The notes beneath the pieces were generated by a model that made no database searches, was not told where the DNA came from, and worked only from the letters and a program-made list of their open reading frames with translations. A DNA stretch of 64,000 bases. Origin: Rhizobium sp. (GTDB lineage Bacteria > Pseudomonadota > Alphaproteobacteria > Rhizobiales > Rhizobiaceae). Both the position numbers and the translations under genes were made by a program. The stretch spans positions 157,540-221,539 of the forward strand of contig JAPZUE010000012.1 in assembly GCA_027533385.1 (NCBI GenBank), read 5' to 3'. Below are positions 63,571-64,000 of the stretch, piece after piece (the stretch's first letter is position 1; every line of letters starts with the position of its first letter).

Positions 63571-64000
63571 CCGAGCCGGGAAAATAGCAAAACGGTGCCC
63601 TTTCGCTGCCGACTTGACGAAACGGGGGCACTGCCTGCGGCACAGTTGGTGGAGAAAACCTGTCGTGTTGACGCCGAACGGCGAAACACCGGCGGGTGGC
63701 AGCCGCTGCGGGACGACGGCCTGGGAGGGGACGACAAGGTCGTCTCAGGGTTTGCATCGCGCCTCCGGGCGATGGTCAGGAAGCAGGCTCCGGCGGCTGC
63801 CATATTCTGGTCATCGCATCGGAACCGGGACTGCTCGGAGGGGGCCGCAGCGTGGTTTTCACCCGTCACGAGGCCCCCTTTTCTCTCACAAAAGGGTGAT
63901 GGCAATAAAAAATAATCGTTCTACATCATAGTTAAATGACCGTCACTTTCCGACCTAACCCCCTGTTTTTCCTCATCCCTCCCGTCAAGTATCATCACGG
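63571..64000. other. Terminal gene-free stretch
   Basis: 430 bp to the window end. All open frames here are short and overlap in several directions without a coherent protein; no RNA family recognised. AT-rich bases near 63900-63940 could be part of a promoter for a gene beyond the window. Confidence 0.4.

Noticed and set aside
1..64000. CRISPR arrays, rRNA, tRNA, tmRNA or prophage modules
   Set aside because: No regularly spaced short repeats, no RNA gene signatures, and no phage structural genes were seen.

Overview
The window is a chromosomal segment of an alphaproteobacterium, most likely a member of the Rhizobiaceae (Rhizobium/Agrobacterium/Sinorhizobium relatives). Four things point there: a stand-alone F0 ATP synthase operon (atpI-B-E-b'-b) without the F1 genes; a lipid A block (waaA, lpxK) with DUF4170 and DUF2093 neighbours; a betI-betB-betA choline locus and an lpiA-acvB pair; and RIME-like palindromic intergenic mosaics. 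Base composition is GC-rich throughout. No rRNA, tRNA, CRISPR array or prophage was seen.

Layout. Positions 1-6 kb: 3' part of moaB, a small family-2 glycosyltransferase, a PA0069-type radical SAM protein behind a LexA-type SOS box, rnhB, and the atp F0 operon read leftwards from a strong promoter and closed by a terminator. 6-15 kb: SleB-type wall hydrolase, kup and corA ion transporters, the Mrp/ApbC ATPase with a long structured leader and a sigma-54-like promoter, a LuxR-type regulator, an SMP-30 lactonase and a secreted PRC-barrel protein. 15-20 kb: a probable methylamine/betaine demethylation locus (TMADH/DgcA-like flavoprotein, non-pyrrolysine MttB homologue, divergent LysR regulator with a palindromic operator), with a palindromic mosaic between the two enzyme genes. 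20-23.4 kb: a GGDEF-EAL protein and a PAS-PAS-REC protein without a kinase domain. 23.6-31.6 kb: mutL, DUF2093, then the leftward group pmbA-cysQ-DUF4170-waaA-HAD-lpxK. 31.7-42 kb: a Kef-type K+/H+ antiporter, patatin, rsmD, an RluB-type pseudouridine synthase with a very long disordered tail, tadA, a small membrane protein, an SSAT-like acetyltransferase, a lipoprotein and ileS.

42-53 kb is the accessory-looking part: two antitoxin genes without toxins, a complete IS630-type element with a -1 frameshift transposase, a TadG-like vWA protein, an EAL-CBS-GGDEF protein, and betI-betB-betA lacking betC, with one toxin-antitoxin pair between betB and betA and a second immediately after betA, plus two more palindromic mosaics. 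53-64 kb: acvB and an unusually short lpiA (lysyl-phosphatidylglycerol turnover), a lipoprotein hydrolase, a TRAP transporter (dctPQM) with an attenuator-like leader and an internal terminator, a stand-alone Ada zinc domain, a DUF2161 nuclease-like protein, a DUF2214-like/DUF6152 pair, and an isolated sulfate-binding protein gene under a palindromic operator.

Functional threads: osmolyte metabolism (choline to glycine betaine by BetA/BetB, and possibly betaine demethylation by the MttB/DgcA-like pair), envelope maintenance (Kdo transfer, lipid A 4'-kinase, lysyl-PG), cation transport (Kup, CorA, Kef) and cyclic-di-GMP signalling (two GGDEF/EAL proteins). I do not see a clearly novel multi-gene system. 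The most promising leads are the structured leaders upstream of mrp and dctP, the truncated lpiA, and the TA-flanked betA.
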